Source of the DNA: an uncultured Clostridia bacterium
GTDB taxonomy: Bacteria > Bacillota > Clostridia > Oscillospirales > Ruminococcaceae
NCBI GenBank assembly: GCA_947588805.1
Contig: CANPYR010000003.1
Location: forward strand, 1 to 64,000
Direction: 5' to 3'
DNA length: 64,000 nt
Numbering within the stretch: the first letter of the stretch is position 1; the number at the start of each line of letters is the position of its first letter. This document shows positions 1-9,364 of this stretch, piece after piece. The position numbers and the translations under genes were made by a program. The notes under the pieces were generated by a model that was not told where the DNA came from, did no database searches, and saw only the letters and a program-made list of their open reading frames with translations.

Positions 1-14
1 CTCGGCATGCCGAG
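1..14. repeat. 14-bp perfect palindrome at window edge
   Basis: CTCGGCATGCCGAG reads the same on both strands. It is probably the stem of a terminator for a gene to the left of the window, but no T-run is visible, so this is a weak inference. Confidence 0.35.
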
Positions 15-105
15 GGTGATAATCCAAAAATTTTACTTCATTCTATGGGAATTTGCGAAAAATACTTGACATTACCTATAAATTTCATCGCGGAGGTACG
101 CTTTT

Positions 106-345
106 ATGGAACTTAACGACGTCAAGAAACAAATTGAAGAAACAGTCAAGAAGATACAGTCCGACGAAGGGCTTATGGAGGAATTCAAGAAGGAACCGAT
201 AAAGACCGTTGAAAAGCTTACCGGCGTTGATCTTCCCGACGATCAGCTCCAGAAAGTAGTAGACGGGATCAAGGCGAAGATGACTCTCGACGATATCGGC
301 GATAAGCTCGGCGGCCTTAAAAACCTCTTCGGCAAGAAAGATTAA
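106..345 (+). CDS. Small Nif11/NHLP leader-like protein
   Basis: A 79-residue acidic, helical-looking protein with GGAGG 9 bases before the ATG and a strong terminator right after it. The middle (about residues 25-50) reads LMEEFKKEPIKTVEKLTGVD then LPDD, a pattern like the F-x-x-x-P...G-x-x-LP core of NHLP/Nif11 leader peptides. The C-terminal part is basic and Gly/Lys-rich (GDKLGGLKNLFGKK). No RiPP maturase, peptidase-transporter or modification enzyme lies next to it; its neighbour is prfB on the opposite strand. It may equally be a conserved small Clostridial protein of unknown role. The gene itself looks real; the function is not known. Confidence 0.75.
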   Translation: MELNDVKKQIEETVKKIQSDEGLMEEFKKEPIKTVEKLTGVDLPDDQLQKVVDGIKAKMTLDDIGDKLGGLKNLFGKKD

Positions 346-363
346 GGACTAATAAAAAACTGC

Positions 364-407
364 AAAAAAACAAGAGCGCTGAATTATTCGGCGCTCTTGC
401 TCTTTTA
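364..407. terminator. Bidirectional rho-independent terminator
   Basis: Stem CAAGAGCGC (371-379) pairs with GCGCTCTTG (391-399), with CTCTTTT on the right and A7 on the left. It can therefore terminate both the small gene at 106-345 (+) and prfB (-), which converge here. Confidence 0.85.
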
Positions 408-424
408 TTCCCTAAAAATAAATT

Positions 425-1543
425 TTACTTGTCTATCTCTCCGTTTGCGAGGGCTTTTAAATATGCGTTGATGAAGCCGTCAAGATCGCCGTCCATCACC
501 GCGTGAACGTTTCCGTTTTCAAATCCCGTCCTGTGATCTTTGACCAGCGTGTAGGGCATGAACACATATGACCTTATCTGGGAGCCCCATGCTATCTCCT
601 TCTGTACTCCCTTTATATCCTCAATCTTCGATAAATGCTCCCTCTCTTTTATCTCTACCAGCTTCGCTACAAGCATCTTCATCGCATAGTCGCGGTTCTG
701 CGCCTGGCTTCTCTGAGTCTGGCAGGAGGTCACTATCCCCGTCGGAATGTGCGTGAGCCTTACAGCCGAGGACGTTTTGTTTATATGCTGACCGCCCGCC
801 CCCGAAGAACGGAAAACGTCCATCTTTATATCCTCCGGACGGATATCCACGCTCATATCTTCTTCTATCTCCGGCATGACTTCCACCGCCGAAAATGAAG
901 TATGTCTTGAGCCGGAAGCGTCAAACGGCGATATCCTTACAAGCCTGTGGATCCCGCTCTCGCTCTTTAAATATCCGTACGCGTTCTCGCCCTCGATTAT
1001 CATAGAAGCGCTCTTTATTCCCGCGTCGCCGCCGTCAAGAGTATCAAGAACCGATACCTTATATCCGTGAGCTTCTCCCCAACGTATATACATCCTTAAA
1101 AGCATCTCAGTCCAGTCCTGAGCTTCAGTCCCGCCCGCTCCGGCATGAAAACTCAAGATCGCGTTCGAGCCGTCGTATTCGCCTTTGAGAAGCGTTTTGA
1201 GCGTAAGCGCGTCTACCTTCTTCTCAAGCGCTTCAAGCTCGTTTTTTACATCCTCAATAATAGCTTCGTCCGGCTCCTCGTTATACATCTCAATAAGCGT
1301 AGCGATATCCTCAAGAGCGCGATTCAGCCTTTTGTCGTCCTCAACGTTATTTTCAAGCGACTTGGTTCGCTGAAGAATTTTCTGGGATTTCTCCGCGTCA
1401 TCCCAAAAACCGGGCTCCGCAGCTTTAAGGTGGAGCTGTTCGATCTCCTCCTTCGCGGCTTCAATATTCAAAACGGAGTGAAGCTCTTTAACCTTCGGAG
1501 TTATATCCGAAAGCCGCTGTTTATATTCGTCAATAAGTACCAT
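425..1543 (-). CDS. prfB: Peptide chain release factor 2
   Basis: A full-length 372-residue class I release factor that recognises UGA/UAA stop codons on the ribosome. The codon-recognition tripeptide SPF (RISPFDASG) and the catalytic loop GAGGQHINKTSSAVR are both present, followed by the usual C-terminal WGSQIRSYV stretch. The start has GAGAGGAG just upstream. In many bacteria prfB has an in-frame UGA near codon 26 read by +1 frameshift. Here the aligned position reads SVLNIEAA in one open frame, so this autoregulatory frameshift is absent. Monocistronic; the terminator at 364-407 lies downstream. Confidence 0.96.
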   Translation of the reverse strand: MVLIDEYKQRLSDITPKVKELHSVLNIEAAKEEIEQLHLKAAEPGFWDDAEKSQKILQRTKSLENNVEDDKRLNRALEDIATLIEMYNEEPDEAIIEDVKNELEALEKKVDALTLKTLLKGEYDGSNAILSFHAGAGGTEAQDWTEMLLRMYIRWGEAHGYKVSVLDTLDGGDAGIKSASMIIEGENAYGYLKSESGIHRLVRISPFDASGSRHTSFSAVEVMPEIEEDMSVDIRPEDIKMDVFRSSGAGGQHINKTSSAVRLTHIPTGIVTSCQTQRSQAQNRDYAMKMLVAKLVEIKEREHLSKIEDIKGVQKEIAWGSQIRSYVFMPYTLVKDHRTGFENGNVHAVMDGDLDGFINAYLKALANGEIDK

Positions 1544-1636
1544 TTATAACTCCTCTCAGAACTTAAATCGGGGGATATGGGGTATATGTAATAACTTAAA
1601 ATTAAGCGCCGCGGATGAAATCTATCCGCGACGCGG

Positions 1637-1726
1637 TGGCGGAGAAAGAGGGATTTGAACCCTCGCGCCGGTAACCCGACCTACTCCCTTAGCAGGGGAG
1701 CCCCTTCACCACTTGGGTATTTCTCC
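1637..1726 (-). tRNA. tRNA-Ser(GCU)
   Basis: The minus strand folds as a class II tRNA. The acceptor stem is GGAGAAA (5', at 1726) with TTTCTCC, the anticodon stem is CTCCC/GGGAG around loop CTGCTAA (anticodon GCT, reading AGC/AGU), there is a long variable arm typical of serine tRNA, and the T-arm contains GGTTCAAATCC. The discriminator is G and the 3' CCA is encoded (1637-1639). It lies between the end of the pilus locus and prfB. Confidence 0.96.
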
Positions 1727-1847
1727 GTGGCAACATTTAGATTATACGAAATTACAAGCCGTTTGTCAAGGGGTTTTCAAAAAATATTTTTATTTTGCCG
1801 TCTCAAAAATCTCCCGGCCGCCCGATTTCGCAGCGAATTGATGAAAA

Positions 1848-2444
1848 TTAAGGGGAAGAAGGATCCGAAGTAGTTTCTTCGGTACCGTTTAACAGTCCTA
1901 CTGTGAAATCCCGGGATACAATATCGCCGTCTTCACCCGAAGCTCCTATAGAAAAAATAACCTGCACCGTATTATTATCGGAGGAATTGAATTCTAAATA
2001 TTTGATCTCAAGTTCGCATACCGACTTATCGGAATACGCGGCGGTACTGAATACGTCGTACTTTTTTTCTGCTGCGGAAGGGTCTGTCAAAGTGCCGTCG
2101 CTTTCTATCCGGATGATGAGCCTACCGTTATCAAGCTTCAAAGCGGCTTTATTAAATCCACTCTCGTTGCTTTGGTATGTAATGTACTCAGACTTCCCAT
2201 CTCCATCTTCATCTTTATAATCAATTTTGGAAGCCGTTCTCAGCTCGTTAGTGATATAATCCGCGACCATCGAAGCTAAAATATCCGCGTCGTTAGCAAT
2301 TATACTGTCGCGCCTGACTGCGAAAGCTGTCGTAATCCCGACCAGAACCGCAGAGGAAAAAAGCGACATGACAGCAAGGGTCACGAGCATCTCCGAAAGG
2401 GTAAAGCCCGCCCGACTCTTAATTTTAGAGATTATTTTTTTCAT
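1848..2444 (-). CDS. Prepilin-like protein (minor pseudopilin, PilW/GspJ-like)
   Basis: About 198 residues with a type III signal: basic leader, then GFTLSEMLVTLAVMSLF with Gly(-1), Phe(+1) and Glu(+5), followed by a hydrophobic helix. The rest is a hydrophilic, beta-like passenger. The open frame begins with GTG at 2453, but that codon overlaps the GGAGG site. The ATG at 2444, eight bases after GGAGG, is the better start. It is the last of four prepilin-like genes at the 3' end of the pilus locus, 26 bp after its neighbour. Minor pseudopilins of this type usually prime or cap the pilus; that role is inferred from position. Confidence 0.85.
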   Translation of the reverse strand: MKKIISKIKSRAGFTLSEMLVTLAVMSLFSSAVLVGITTAFAVRRDSIIANDADILASMVADYITNELRTASKIDYKDEDGDGKSEYITYQSNESGFNKAALKLDNGRLIIRIESDGTLTDPSAAEKKYDVFSTAAYSDKSVCELEIKYLEFNSSDNNTVQVIFSIGASGEDGDIVSRDFTVGLLNGTEETTSDPSSP

Positions 2445-2470
2445 GCCGCTCACCTCCGTTTCTGATTATT

Positions 2471-2815
2471 TTATGTATCGGGGTCTTCGTGCTTTTTATA
2501 GGAGCGCAGGGTGCCGTCTTCTTTGCCGCAAATATCTACGTCTATTTTTACCTGAAAATTGGAATCTGTGCTTCCGTCAAGCGAAATTACAACTGTTGCA
2601 GGTGATTCATCGGTGAGTATATCTCCTCTTTCTGCTCTTTCTGCCGCACTTGCTTCTTCATTATAGTTTTTATCCTGCGTTTTAACTTCCTCGGTAATTT
2701 TTCCCGCGGACATTATCATCGTCACGAGCAGTGAGATCGAAAGCACTAAAATCGCGAGAGAAACGAGGATCTCGGTAAGCGTCTCCCCGCGCCGTGAGCG
2801 GAGTTTTTTCATCAT
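2471..2815 (-). CDS. Prepilin-like protein (minor pseudopilin, PilV/GspI-like)
   Basis: 114 residues. The leader MMKKLRSRRG is followed by ETLTEILVSLAILVLS, a type III signal in which Phe(+1) is replaced by Glu and Glu(+5) is retained; the segment is otherwise a normal pilin helix. The passenger is short and acidic with one Cys. It starts three bases after the stop of the upstream gene, so translation is probably coupled. The short length fits a minor component that co-assembles with the neighbouring pseudopilins rather than the filament subunit. Confidence 0.82.
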   Translation of the reverse strand: MMKKLRSRRGETLTEILVSLAILVLSISLLVTMIMSAGKITEEVKTQDKNYNEEASAAERAERGDILTDESPATVVISLDGSTDSNFQVKIDVDICGKEDGTLRSYKKHEDPDT

Positions 2816-2818
2816 TTT

Positions 2819-3715
2819 CTATTCTCCCTCCGGTTCAGTATTCTTCTGCCTTACTATGACCGCGTCGTCAAAATCAAGCTTTATTGTTGTCGTTTGGATG
2901 CTTTTAAGCACTACGATTTCGGTGACTTCAATCGGGGTGCCAGCAATAGTGCGCTCGCCTTCTTTACATGGTCTTGTAACATTCTCTATTCTGGGGTATT
3001 CATGGTTAAGCTCATCTACTATAACATCGCCTGACATTTCATACACCATTTTTTTATTTTTGCTGATTATTTTTACATTCACACTCCCAATTTCCTTAGC
3101 GCTTGAATTGTTTACGTCCTTATAATCCCCTTCCTTAATAGTGATTTCAACCGTCACATCTTCAAAATTATCACATGATACAATCAAATTAAAAGATTCG
3201 GTTGAAATAGTCCCAGCTTCATTTTTAATTTTTTGTAGTCTTTCCTCTTTCCAAAGATAATCCTTACCATTAAACCCAACGTCAGCCTTTTTATTATCAT
3301 TTAAAAAAACATTTTTATTGAATTTTTCAAGAGTTTTGGCAAAAAACTCCATCATTCCCTCTGGATCATCTTTACCATTATATGTAATTTTTACAGTTGG
3401 GTCAGTCTCAGGCGTAATTATAAGAGTATGATTATTGACATCCGTATGCAATACATCAATCTCGTCATCTTTAATTTCATAAGTATACTCACCCGTGACG
3501 GAGAGCCCGTTCAGCTCATCGCGGATAAGCTTCGCGGCTGAGGTTACTGTCAGAAATTGCTGGCGGTCTTCTTCGACGTAGGAGTAACGGCCGACGTTCG
3601 AGCCGGCGGCAGTCACCGCGGCCGCGCCTGCGAGCGCACAGACGAGAAATAGGAGCAGAGCCAGCATTATGGACGCCCCGCGGCGGTTATTTAATTTATT
3701 AAACAAATTTTTCAT
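2819..3715 (-). CDS. Prepilin-like membrane-anchored protein (PilX-like)
   Basis: About 298 residues. MKNLFNKLNNRRGASIML precedes a long hydrophobic helix (LALLLFLVCALAGAAAVTAAG). It has the architecture of a pilin-like minor protein but lacks Glu(+5), as in PilX/GspK-type proteins. The open frame extends to 3751, but the internal ATG at 3715 has AAAGGA eight bases upstream and gives the normal short basic leader. The extension would overlap the giant prepilin gene. The C-terminal two thirds are beta-rich, hydrophilic and encoded by AT-rich DNA. Residues 40-60 (RYSYVEEDRQQFLTVTSAAK) resemble the region after the pilin helix in PilX-like proteins. Confidence 0.8.
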   Translation of the reverse strand: MKNLFNKLNNRRGASIMLALLLFLVCALAGAAAVTAAGSNVGRYSYVEEDRQQFLTVTSAAKLIRDELNGLSVTGEYTYEIKDDEIDVLHTDVNNHTLIITPETDPTVKITYNGKDDPEGMMEFFAKTLEKFNKNVFLNDNKKADVGFNGKDYLWKEERLQKIKNEAGTISTESFNLIVSCDNFEDVTVEITIKEGDYKDVNNSSAKEIGSVNVKIISKNKKMVYEMSGDVIVDELNHEYPRIENVTRPCKEGERTIAGTPIEVTEIVVLKSIQTTTIKLDFDDAVIVRQKNTEPEGE

Positions 3716-3735
3716 CGCGTGCGTCCTTTCGGGGG

Positions 3736-6700
3736 TTAGCCAACTTTGCAAGTGAGTTTATCGGCAATCAGATATTTTTGATACATGATATATAATTCGT
3801 TATAATAAATACTTACAACATCTATATCATACAAATTATAGCCTTCAAAATCAGAGCTGTTATCCAACGTTGATATATCAAATGTTGATGGTTTAATTGA
3901 ACACAGACAACTATCGGTTGATACATTGTTTGAATTATTGTAAACCTTAATATTTGATATATCTATACTCTTATCTATTAAAAGACGTATCGTTATATTA
4001 TTATTTGCATCATTTCTTTGGCCTATATCACTTCCGTCAGCATATTTCCCCCAACCATAATATTTGGTTTCGGTAATATTACCGGCTGAATCTGTCTCAT
4101 TCTTACTTGCTGTAAAAATAACAGCAATCTTATTTTTGTACTGATCAACAACTTTCTGATATTCCGATGAACCAATATCGTACTCTTCGTTTCCCCTGTC
4201 GCCATTTCCGCCTGTCATTTTAAGGCCATCTTGAACTGTTGCAAATTTATTTGAGCCATAGAAGAAATCAATTTCATGAGCGTTATTTACTGCACTATCA
4301 GGCAGCCCCACAACAACATAAGCCTTATACCCTTGCGTATTCAATTCATATTCATTCGCAATTATCATATCAGGCTTTGCAGTCTCCAATGGCTCTAATT
4401 CCACAAACATCTTATCAAGCGCAACAGTTAGCCTTCCTTGTTTTAAATCATCCACTCTGTCTTCTTCCACAAAGATACCAACAACGGAACCTTTAGATTC
4501 GTTTCCAGTGTGCCCCATAGCCGTTGCTTCTATTATTGCCTGAACAAAATAGTCATTAGGATATGAATTAGACTGCGATTTTTTTGCAAAAAATCCCCCT
4601 ATCCTTGGAACATTGTCTTCATCAAAATTAGTTTGCGGAAGCTCAGCCATAAATGAAAGATGGTTTATTTTGCTGTATGATGTGCCATATGCCCGTATTA
4701 AAATTCCGTTTTCTTTAGTATATCTATTTGTATACCATATTTCTATACAATCGTCCTCCGTAAATTGCATAGGTTTCCCGTCTTGCAGAATAACATAATA
4801 CTCAAATCGTTTTTGAATATTTGTGTTATAAACCTCGCCATAATGGGTATAAGCGTCTTCTTCATCTTTTTGATTCAGAAAATGATAGTCACCACTCCCC
4901 TGAATAAAACTTTCAGGAGAAGCAGAATATTGTTCAGTAAATTTTTTTATTCTATCCTTACTTATTGATTTACCGTTAATTTTTATCTCTAAATCAGGAT
5001 CTTCTATGCTACAACTTTGTTCCAGTAATATTCCTATATATTCAAATGGATAAAATCCATTACTCGATACTCCAAGTTTTTCATCATAAAATAGCTGATT
5101 ATGCTTGTTATAGGAAATCAAACCGTCAAAATTGCCGGAATGTTGCGGTACTCCATCTTTAGAATAATATGAGTATTCCCTAAAATGATATATTCCCGCT
5201 ATTGGCCCTGTAGTCAATGCTCCCGGCATAGCCTTAGGCACCGGACCATAATGAACATTTACATTCATAACCAAGTCCTTAACAAGAGCAGTATATTCAT
5301 ACTTATTAACTTCATCCCTTGGGGAAGATACTGAGGTATAAGAAATTTGAGTAGAAGTAGCCGGCTTTGCATTTTTCAGCGAAGGATTATTTATTTCATC
5401 CTCCGTTTCCACGGGTCTTCCTTTGCCAGCATTCCCATTATCCCCTTTTTTTGGATAATATCCATCATCCTGCATAAAATAGTTCTTGCTGTTATCAGTA
5501 ACATTCGCCACCGGGTAGCCCACAGTCTGCCCCGAGAAAATTACATAGCAGTCCTCTACTCCCGTAGCTTTGCCCGCTATGCCGCCGAGCTCCATCTTCG
5601 AGGACGGGCTGTCTATGCCGTGAACAAGGGCGTAACTCGATTTAACTGTCGCGCCCTCCCCGACTATCCCGCCGGCCGCTCCGGTCACTTTGCCGAACCT
5701 GATATTCGCTTCGCAATTCGTGATTTCCGTCGAAGATTTGCCCGCGACGCCGCCTGATGTAACGCTTCCCGTGAGCGTATATCCCGCCGCTACGCAGTTT
5801 CGGATCACGCCATGGCCCGCTTCGTCAACTTTCGCTTCGCCAACTATCACGCCAACGTTTTGGCCGGTTATTTCCGTGAATTTATCCGCAGTCGCCGCAA
5901 CTTTAAACATCACTATATTTTCCAGCGTCGCGCCTTCTGTCACGCCGAAAAGACCGGCGTGTTCGGTGGTCGCAGATGATGTGATTTTTGCGTTCAGAAT
6001 CCTATAGCTGCCGCCGTTGTATGCGCCTTTGAACACGTTTTCACTATTGCCAATCGGGGTGAGAGATGAATCCGCAAAATCAATGTCATGCGACTGCTTA
6101 AACTTGCCGTCGAGATGGTTGGCGGCATTGATTAGCTGCTCCTTGGCGCGTACGCCGAAAAGACCCGCCGCAGTGCCGCAGCTTACTCCGTCTTTTTCAG
6201 CATAAAGCGCGTAGAATTCGGGCGCGAAGGTATACTCCTGCTCGCCAACGGTGGCCGTGACTAAGCCGGGGTGTTGGTCGCTTTTGAGTGTGTAAAGGAT
6301 GATCGAATATTTATCGGGAACGTCTTCATTCAAATCCTCGACTGCCGCAAGAATCTTTGCGATTTCGTTGGTAGTGGGATTTTCGATATCAAAACTACCC
6401 GTTAAGTCGGCACTTGAAGTATTTGCTAAGGTCACATCCGTACTTGCAAGCTCGCCGCCGGCGCTGAATGCTCCATAGCCGAAGCTTTCGATGTTTTTGG
6501 CGTCCTGATTTTTGCAGAGCTTATTATCATCCGCGACTGCGATTTCGCTAAGTTTCGCGCCGTCATATCCGAGCGCGTAGATGTGGTAATTGCCGTCTTC
6601 TTTCTCCCAATAGAAGAATCCTGTGACGGGTTTTTTGTCGTTGCTCGGCCAGTCGCCGTGCATGGTCAGGCCGGCTGTGGGGTAATTGAAATTCTGTGAT

Positions 6701-8769
6701 CTTAGGTAGAGATCATATGGTATTTCCGTGTTATTAAGGGTTTCATCTTTGACATCCTCTGCAGATTGCGCACCTTCCGGGAGGTCAACCTTTATTTCAT
6801 TGCCACTCTCATCATATGCTACGCCGAGGGTATAAACAGAGTCTGTTTTAATTACTAATTTATTTCTTTCTGGATTATCTATATAACCTAATAAATCAAC
6901 GCGTGTACCTGTTACTGAACAAGTTGAATAAACAACGCCGTCAAATTGTATTTCTCCTCCAATTTTGCCAATTATTCCACCTGCAAAATTGCCTTTCACA
7001 TTATCAGTAAGTTTAACATCAACATTATCTTCCGATTTTCCATTGAATAAGCCATGATACGTATGTCCAGCTACAAAGCTGTTTGATATCACCGCTTCTT
7101 CTCCATACGACTCAACGGCACCACAAAGTCCACCAGCAATTTGTTTTCCAAATACTTTAACTGATGCAAAAGATTTATCAATTTTAGTACCCATAAACCA
7201 TCCAATTAAACCGCCGCTGGTAGCTTCTGAATTTATAACATACTTCGAAAATGGGTCGTCATTAGGGTCGCCCCATTTCTTTTCTACATCTTCCTCAACA
7301 TATACGCAGCAATCAGAAACTGAAGAATTATTATCCATACCAATTAAACCGCCAGATGTACTTTCTGAGGTAATATCGGGATTTATAACTTTAATATTCA
7401 CAAAATGAGAATTTTCTGAATAGGCGCATATGCTTCCAGAAATATCACCCTTAACAGTCGGATGTCTGAATATAAGGTTCGTCGCATTCGCACCATGCAG
7501 CATAGAAAACAGCCCACTGTATAATGGATCATTTTCATTGGCGCTTATACTTATATTTTGAATTTCATATGAATTTATGGCCGAAATATCTATTGTGCTA
7601 ATATTGCAAAGCGTAACAAAATCACCATAATATTTTGCCCACCCCTCATAATTATCCTTATCGCTTGCGAAATTTATCGTCCTGTCAATTTCTGCCGTCG
7701 TCACGCTCGCGCACTTATCCAAATTCTGTAAATGTCTGCCGTACTTGATATGCGCTGTATACTTTCCCTCCGAAGTTGAAACTTTCGCAAACAGCGAGTT
7801 TTCCGTTCTTTTCTCGGTCTTGTCAATCGCTATCCCGGCTTCATCATAGAAAGTCACCTCGACGGTAATATCCGCGCCGGGGTCGATAACCGACTGACTC
7901 CAATTCTCAAAGCTGTCCTCATATTCATTCAAAGAAAGCTCTGAAGCCGTAGAAAGAGCGCTTGCTCCATTTTTAGGTGTTAATGAATCAAGAATAAGAG
8001 TAAAACCACTGTTTGTCAGTGTTACATTTCTGCTTTTATCTATCAAAACCACTGATTTATCGGGCGAGTCGGTCTGATACATTTTTATCGCAACATAAGC
8101 AGGCTCGGACGTTTTAACCGTCAGAACCAGCTTCTCTTTATTTATCAGCTCAACAACGGGTTCAGGAATATCCCCGGGCTCCGGAGCAACCTCTATCTCC
8201 GTCTCGTTGTCTATCCCGTAAAATCCTATATTCGCAGTCCTCTTTGAATAGTCCCCGCCGGCGGCAAGAACGTATTTTTCTCCGTCGGTGTTGTATTTAT
8301 TTATGTAGTCGCTGAAGTCCTCATCCTCGTCATTAGAGTAAAAAACACCGTAAACATCTCCTGTTTCGGCATTGTACTCGATAACATAATTATTTTCTGA
8401 TAGCTCCGGCTCGATAAATCCCACGTTAGTAAGACTTTCGTCTATGTCATGCACTATTTTGTATTTAACTGTAATATTTGCGTCTTCTTTTACTTTATAT
8501 CTTGAAGGTATAGGATTCAAAATACATTTATTACCTATATCCTCTTTGTCTAACTGTTCCCCCATCTCCACCTCGGCGGTGAATTTGTGCTGGGCGGCCA
8601 TGTAAATCGCGCGCGCGGAATCGTCAAGCTCGCGGAGCCTGATCTTTTTTGAGTATGTCGCAACGCCGGGGATCGCTACTGCCGCTAAAACCGTGATTAT
8701 CCCTATCACGACCAAAAGCTCAGCGAGCGTGAACCCGTTTTTATTCCTTATTTTACGAAGCAGCTTCAT
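3736..8769 (-). CDS. Giant GLUG-repeat prepilin (1677 residues)
   Basis: The N-terminus is a canonical prepilin (NKNGFTLAELLVVIGIITVL, Glu+5, basic leader), but the protein is about ten times longer than a normal pilin. From about residue 430 it has repeated Gly-rich GLUG-like units such as SGGLIGWFMGTKIDKSFAS, AGGLCG, AGGIIGKIGG, SGGVAGKSSTEITNCEA, AGGIVG and GGIAGKATGVEDCYV, a pattern seen in beta-solenoid surface proteins. DNA under residues about 370-640 and after about 1090 is clearly more AT-rich than the rest, as if modules were added. It follows pilO directly and is probably a tip adhesin carried on the pilus; that is inference from the fusion and position. Confidence 0.88.
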   Translation of the reverse strand: MKLLRKIRNKNGFTLAELLVVIGIITVLAAVAIPGVATYSKKIRLRELDDSARAIYMAAQHKFTAEVEMGEQLDKEDIGNKCILNPIPSRYKVKEDANITVKYKIVHDIDESLTNVGFIEPELSENNYVIEYNAETGDVYGVFYSNDEDEDFSDYINKYNTDGEKYVLAAGGDYSKRTANIGFYGIDNETEIEVAPEPGDIPEPVVELINKEKLVLTVKTSEPAYVAIKMYQTDSPDKSVVLIDKSRNVTLTNSGFTLILDSLTPKNGASALSTASELSLNEYEDSFENWSQSVIDPGADITVEVTFYDEAGIAIDKTEKRTENSLFAKVSTSEGKYTAHIKYGRHLQNLDKCASVTTAEIDRTINFASDKDNYEGWAKYYGDFVTLCNISTIDISAINSYEIQNISISANENDPLYSGLFSMLHGANATNLIFRHPTVKGDISGSICAYSENSHFVNIKVINPDITSESTSGGLIGMDNNSSVSDCCVYVEEDVEKKWGDPNDDPFSKYVINSEATSGGLIGWFMGTKIDKSFASVKVFGKQIAGGLCGAVESYGEEAVISNSFVAGHTYHGLFNGKSEDNVDVKLTDNVKGNFAGGIIGKIGGEIQFDGVVYSTCSVTGTRVDLLGYIDNPERNKLVIKTDSVYTLGVAYDESGNEIKVDLPEGAQSAEDVKDETLNNTEIPYDLYLRSQNFNYPTAGLTMHGDWPSNDKKPVTGFFYWEKEDGNYHIYALGYDGAKLSEIAVADDNKLCKNQDAKNIESFGYGAFSAGGELASTDVTLANTSSADLTGSFDIENPTTNEIAKILAAVEDLNEDVPDKYSIILYTLKSDQHPGLVTATVGEQEYTFAPEFYALYAEKDGVSCGTAAGLFGVRAKEQLINAANHLDGKFKQSHDIDFADSSLTPIGNSENVFKGAYNGGSYRILNAKITSSATTEHAGLFGVTEGATLENIVMFKVAATADKFTEITGQNVGVIVGEAKVDEAGHGVIRNCVAAGYTLTGSVTSGGVAGKSSTEITNCEANIRFGKVTGAAGGIVGEGATVKSSYALVHGIDSPSSKMELGGIAGKATGVEDCYVIFSGQTVGYPVANVTDNSKNYFMQDDGYYPKKGDNGNAGKGRPVETEDEINNPSLKNAKPATSTQISYTSVSSPRDEVNKYEYTALVKDLVMNVNVHYGPVPKAMPGALTTGPIAGIYHFREYSYYSKDGVPQHSGNFDGLISYNKHNQLFYDEKLGVSSNGFYPFEYIGILLEQSCSIEDPDLEIKINGKSISKDRIKKFTEQYSASPESFIQGSGDYHFLNQKDEEDAYTHYGEVYNTNIQKRFEYYVILQDGKPMQFTEDDCIEIWYTNRYTKENGILIRAYGTSYSKINHLSFMAELPQTNFDEDNVPRIGGFFAKKSQSNSYPNDYFVQAIIEATAMGHTGNESKGSVVGIFVEEDRVDDLKQGRLTVALDKMFVELEPLETAKPDMIIANEYELNTQGYKAYVVVGLPDSAVNNAHEIDFFYGSNKFATVQDGLKMTGGNGDRGNEEYDIGSSEYQKVVDQYKNKIAVIFTASKNETDSAGNITETKYYGWGKYADGSDIGQRNDANNNITIRLLIDKSIDISNIKVYNNSNNVSTDSCLCSIKPSTFDISTLDNSSDFEGYNLYDIDVVSIYYNELYIMYQKYLIADKLTCKVG

Positions 8770-8809
8770 ATAAACACTCCCTCGGAAAGCGCTTTATCTG
8801 CGCACAAGT

Positions 8810-9358
8810 TTACTCCGTTACAAGCTCGTAGAAAACTATATTCCCCGAAAGCCTTATAGCGTCGGTCTCAAGATTGCCCTCCTCAGGCGATACCGTAAGA
8901 TTCGTAAGCAGGCATCTGAAACCTGTTCCCGTGAGCTTCGATATCACGTCCTTCGCCGCGTTGTAGTCGGAAACCGTGACGTTGAAGCTGACTGTTCTTG
9001 ACGCTATATTCCCTTCGATCTTCGCTTCTCCGAATCTCAGATCCGGCATAAGATCCTCAAAAATCGTCTGGTAGTTATAAAGAAGGGTGGTCTGGTTGTC
9101 GTAGGACGGCATGACCGTTATCTTGTCAAACGGCAGCGCGAAGATGTCGTTTAATTCGTTCTTCATCTTCACATAATTCTGCCCCTTCGCGATCGCAAGA
9201 TCGGTCTGCTCCTGCGTGAGCATCTCCTCCGCTTCTATCTCTTCAAGTCTTGAAGTCACCGGGTAGTGGATAACGATAAAATAGAATCCGATAAGAAGGA
9301 AGATAACAAGAACAAGTAGTATAATTTTTTCACGCTTGGTGAAGTTACGCATTAACAT
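8810..9358 (-). CDS. pilO: Type IV pilus inner-membrane protein PilO-like
   Basis: 182 residues: short cytoplasmic N-terminus, one membrane helix (about residues 12-30, IILLVLVIFLLIGFYFIVI), a coiled-coil stretch (LEEIEAEEMLTQEQTDLA) and a small alpha/beta domain. This is the PilO/GspM plan. It starts seven bases after pilN stops, with GGAGG ten bases before the ATG. In known systems PilO forms a heterodimer with PilN that links PilM to the pilin machinery. Sequence identity in this family is low, so the call depends on architecture and gene order. Confidence 0.82.
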   Translation of the reverse strand: MLMRNFTKREKIILLVLVIFLLIGFYFIVIHYPVTSRLEEIEAEEMLTQEQTDLAIAKGQNYVKMKNELNDIFALPFDKITVMPSYDNQTTLLYNYQTIFEDLMPDLRFGEAKIEGNIASRTVSFNVTVSDYNAAKDVISKLTGTGFRCLLTNLTVSPEEGNLETDAIRLSGNIVFYELVTE

Positions 9359-9364
9359 ATTATA

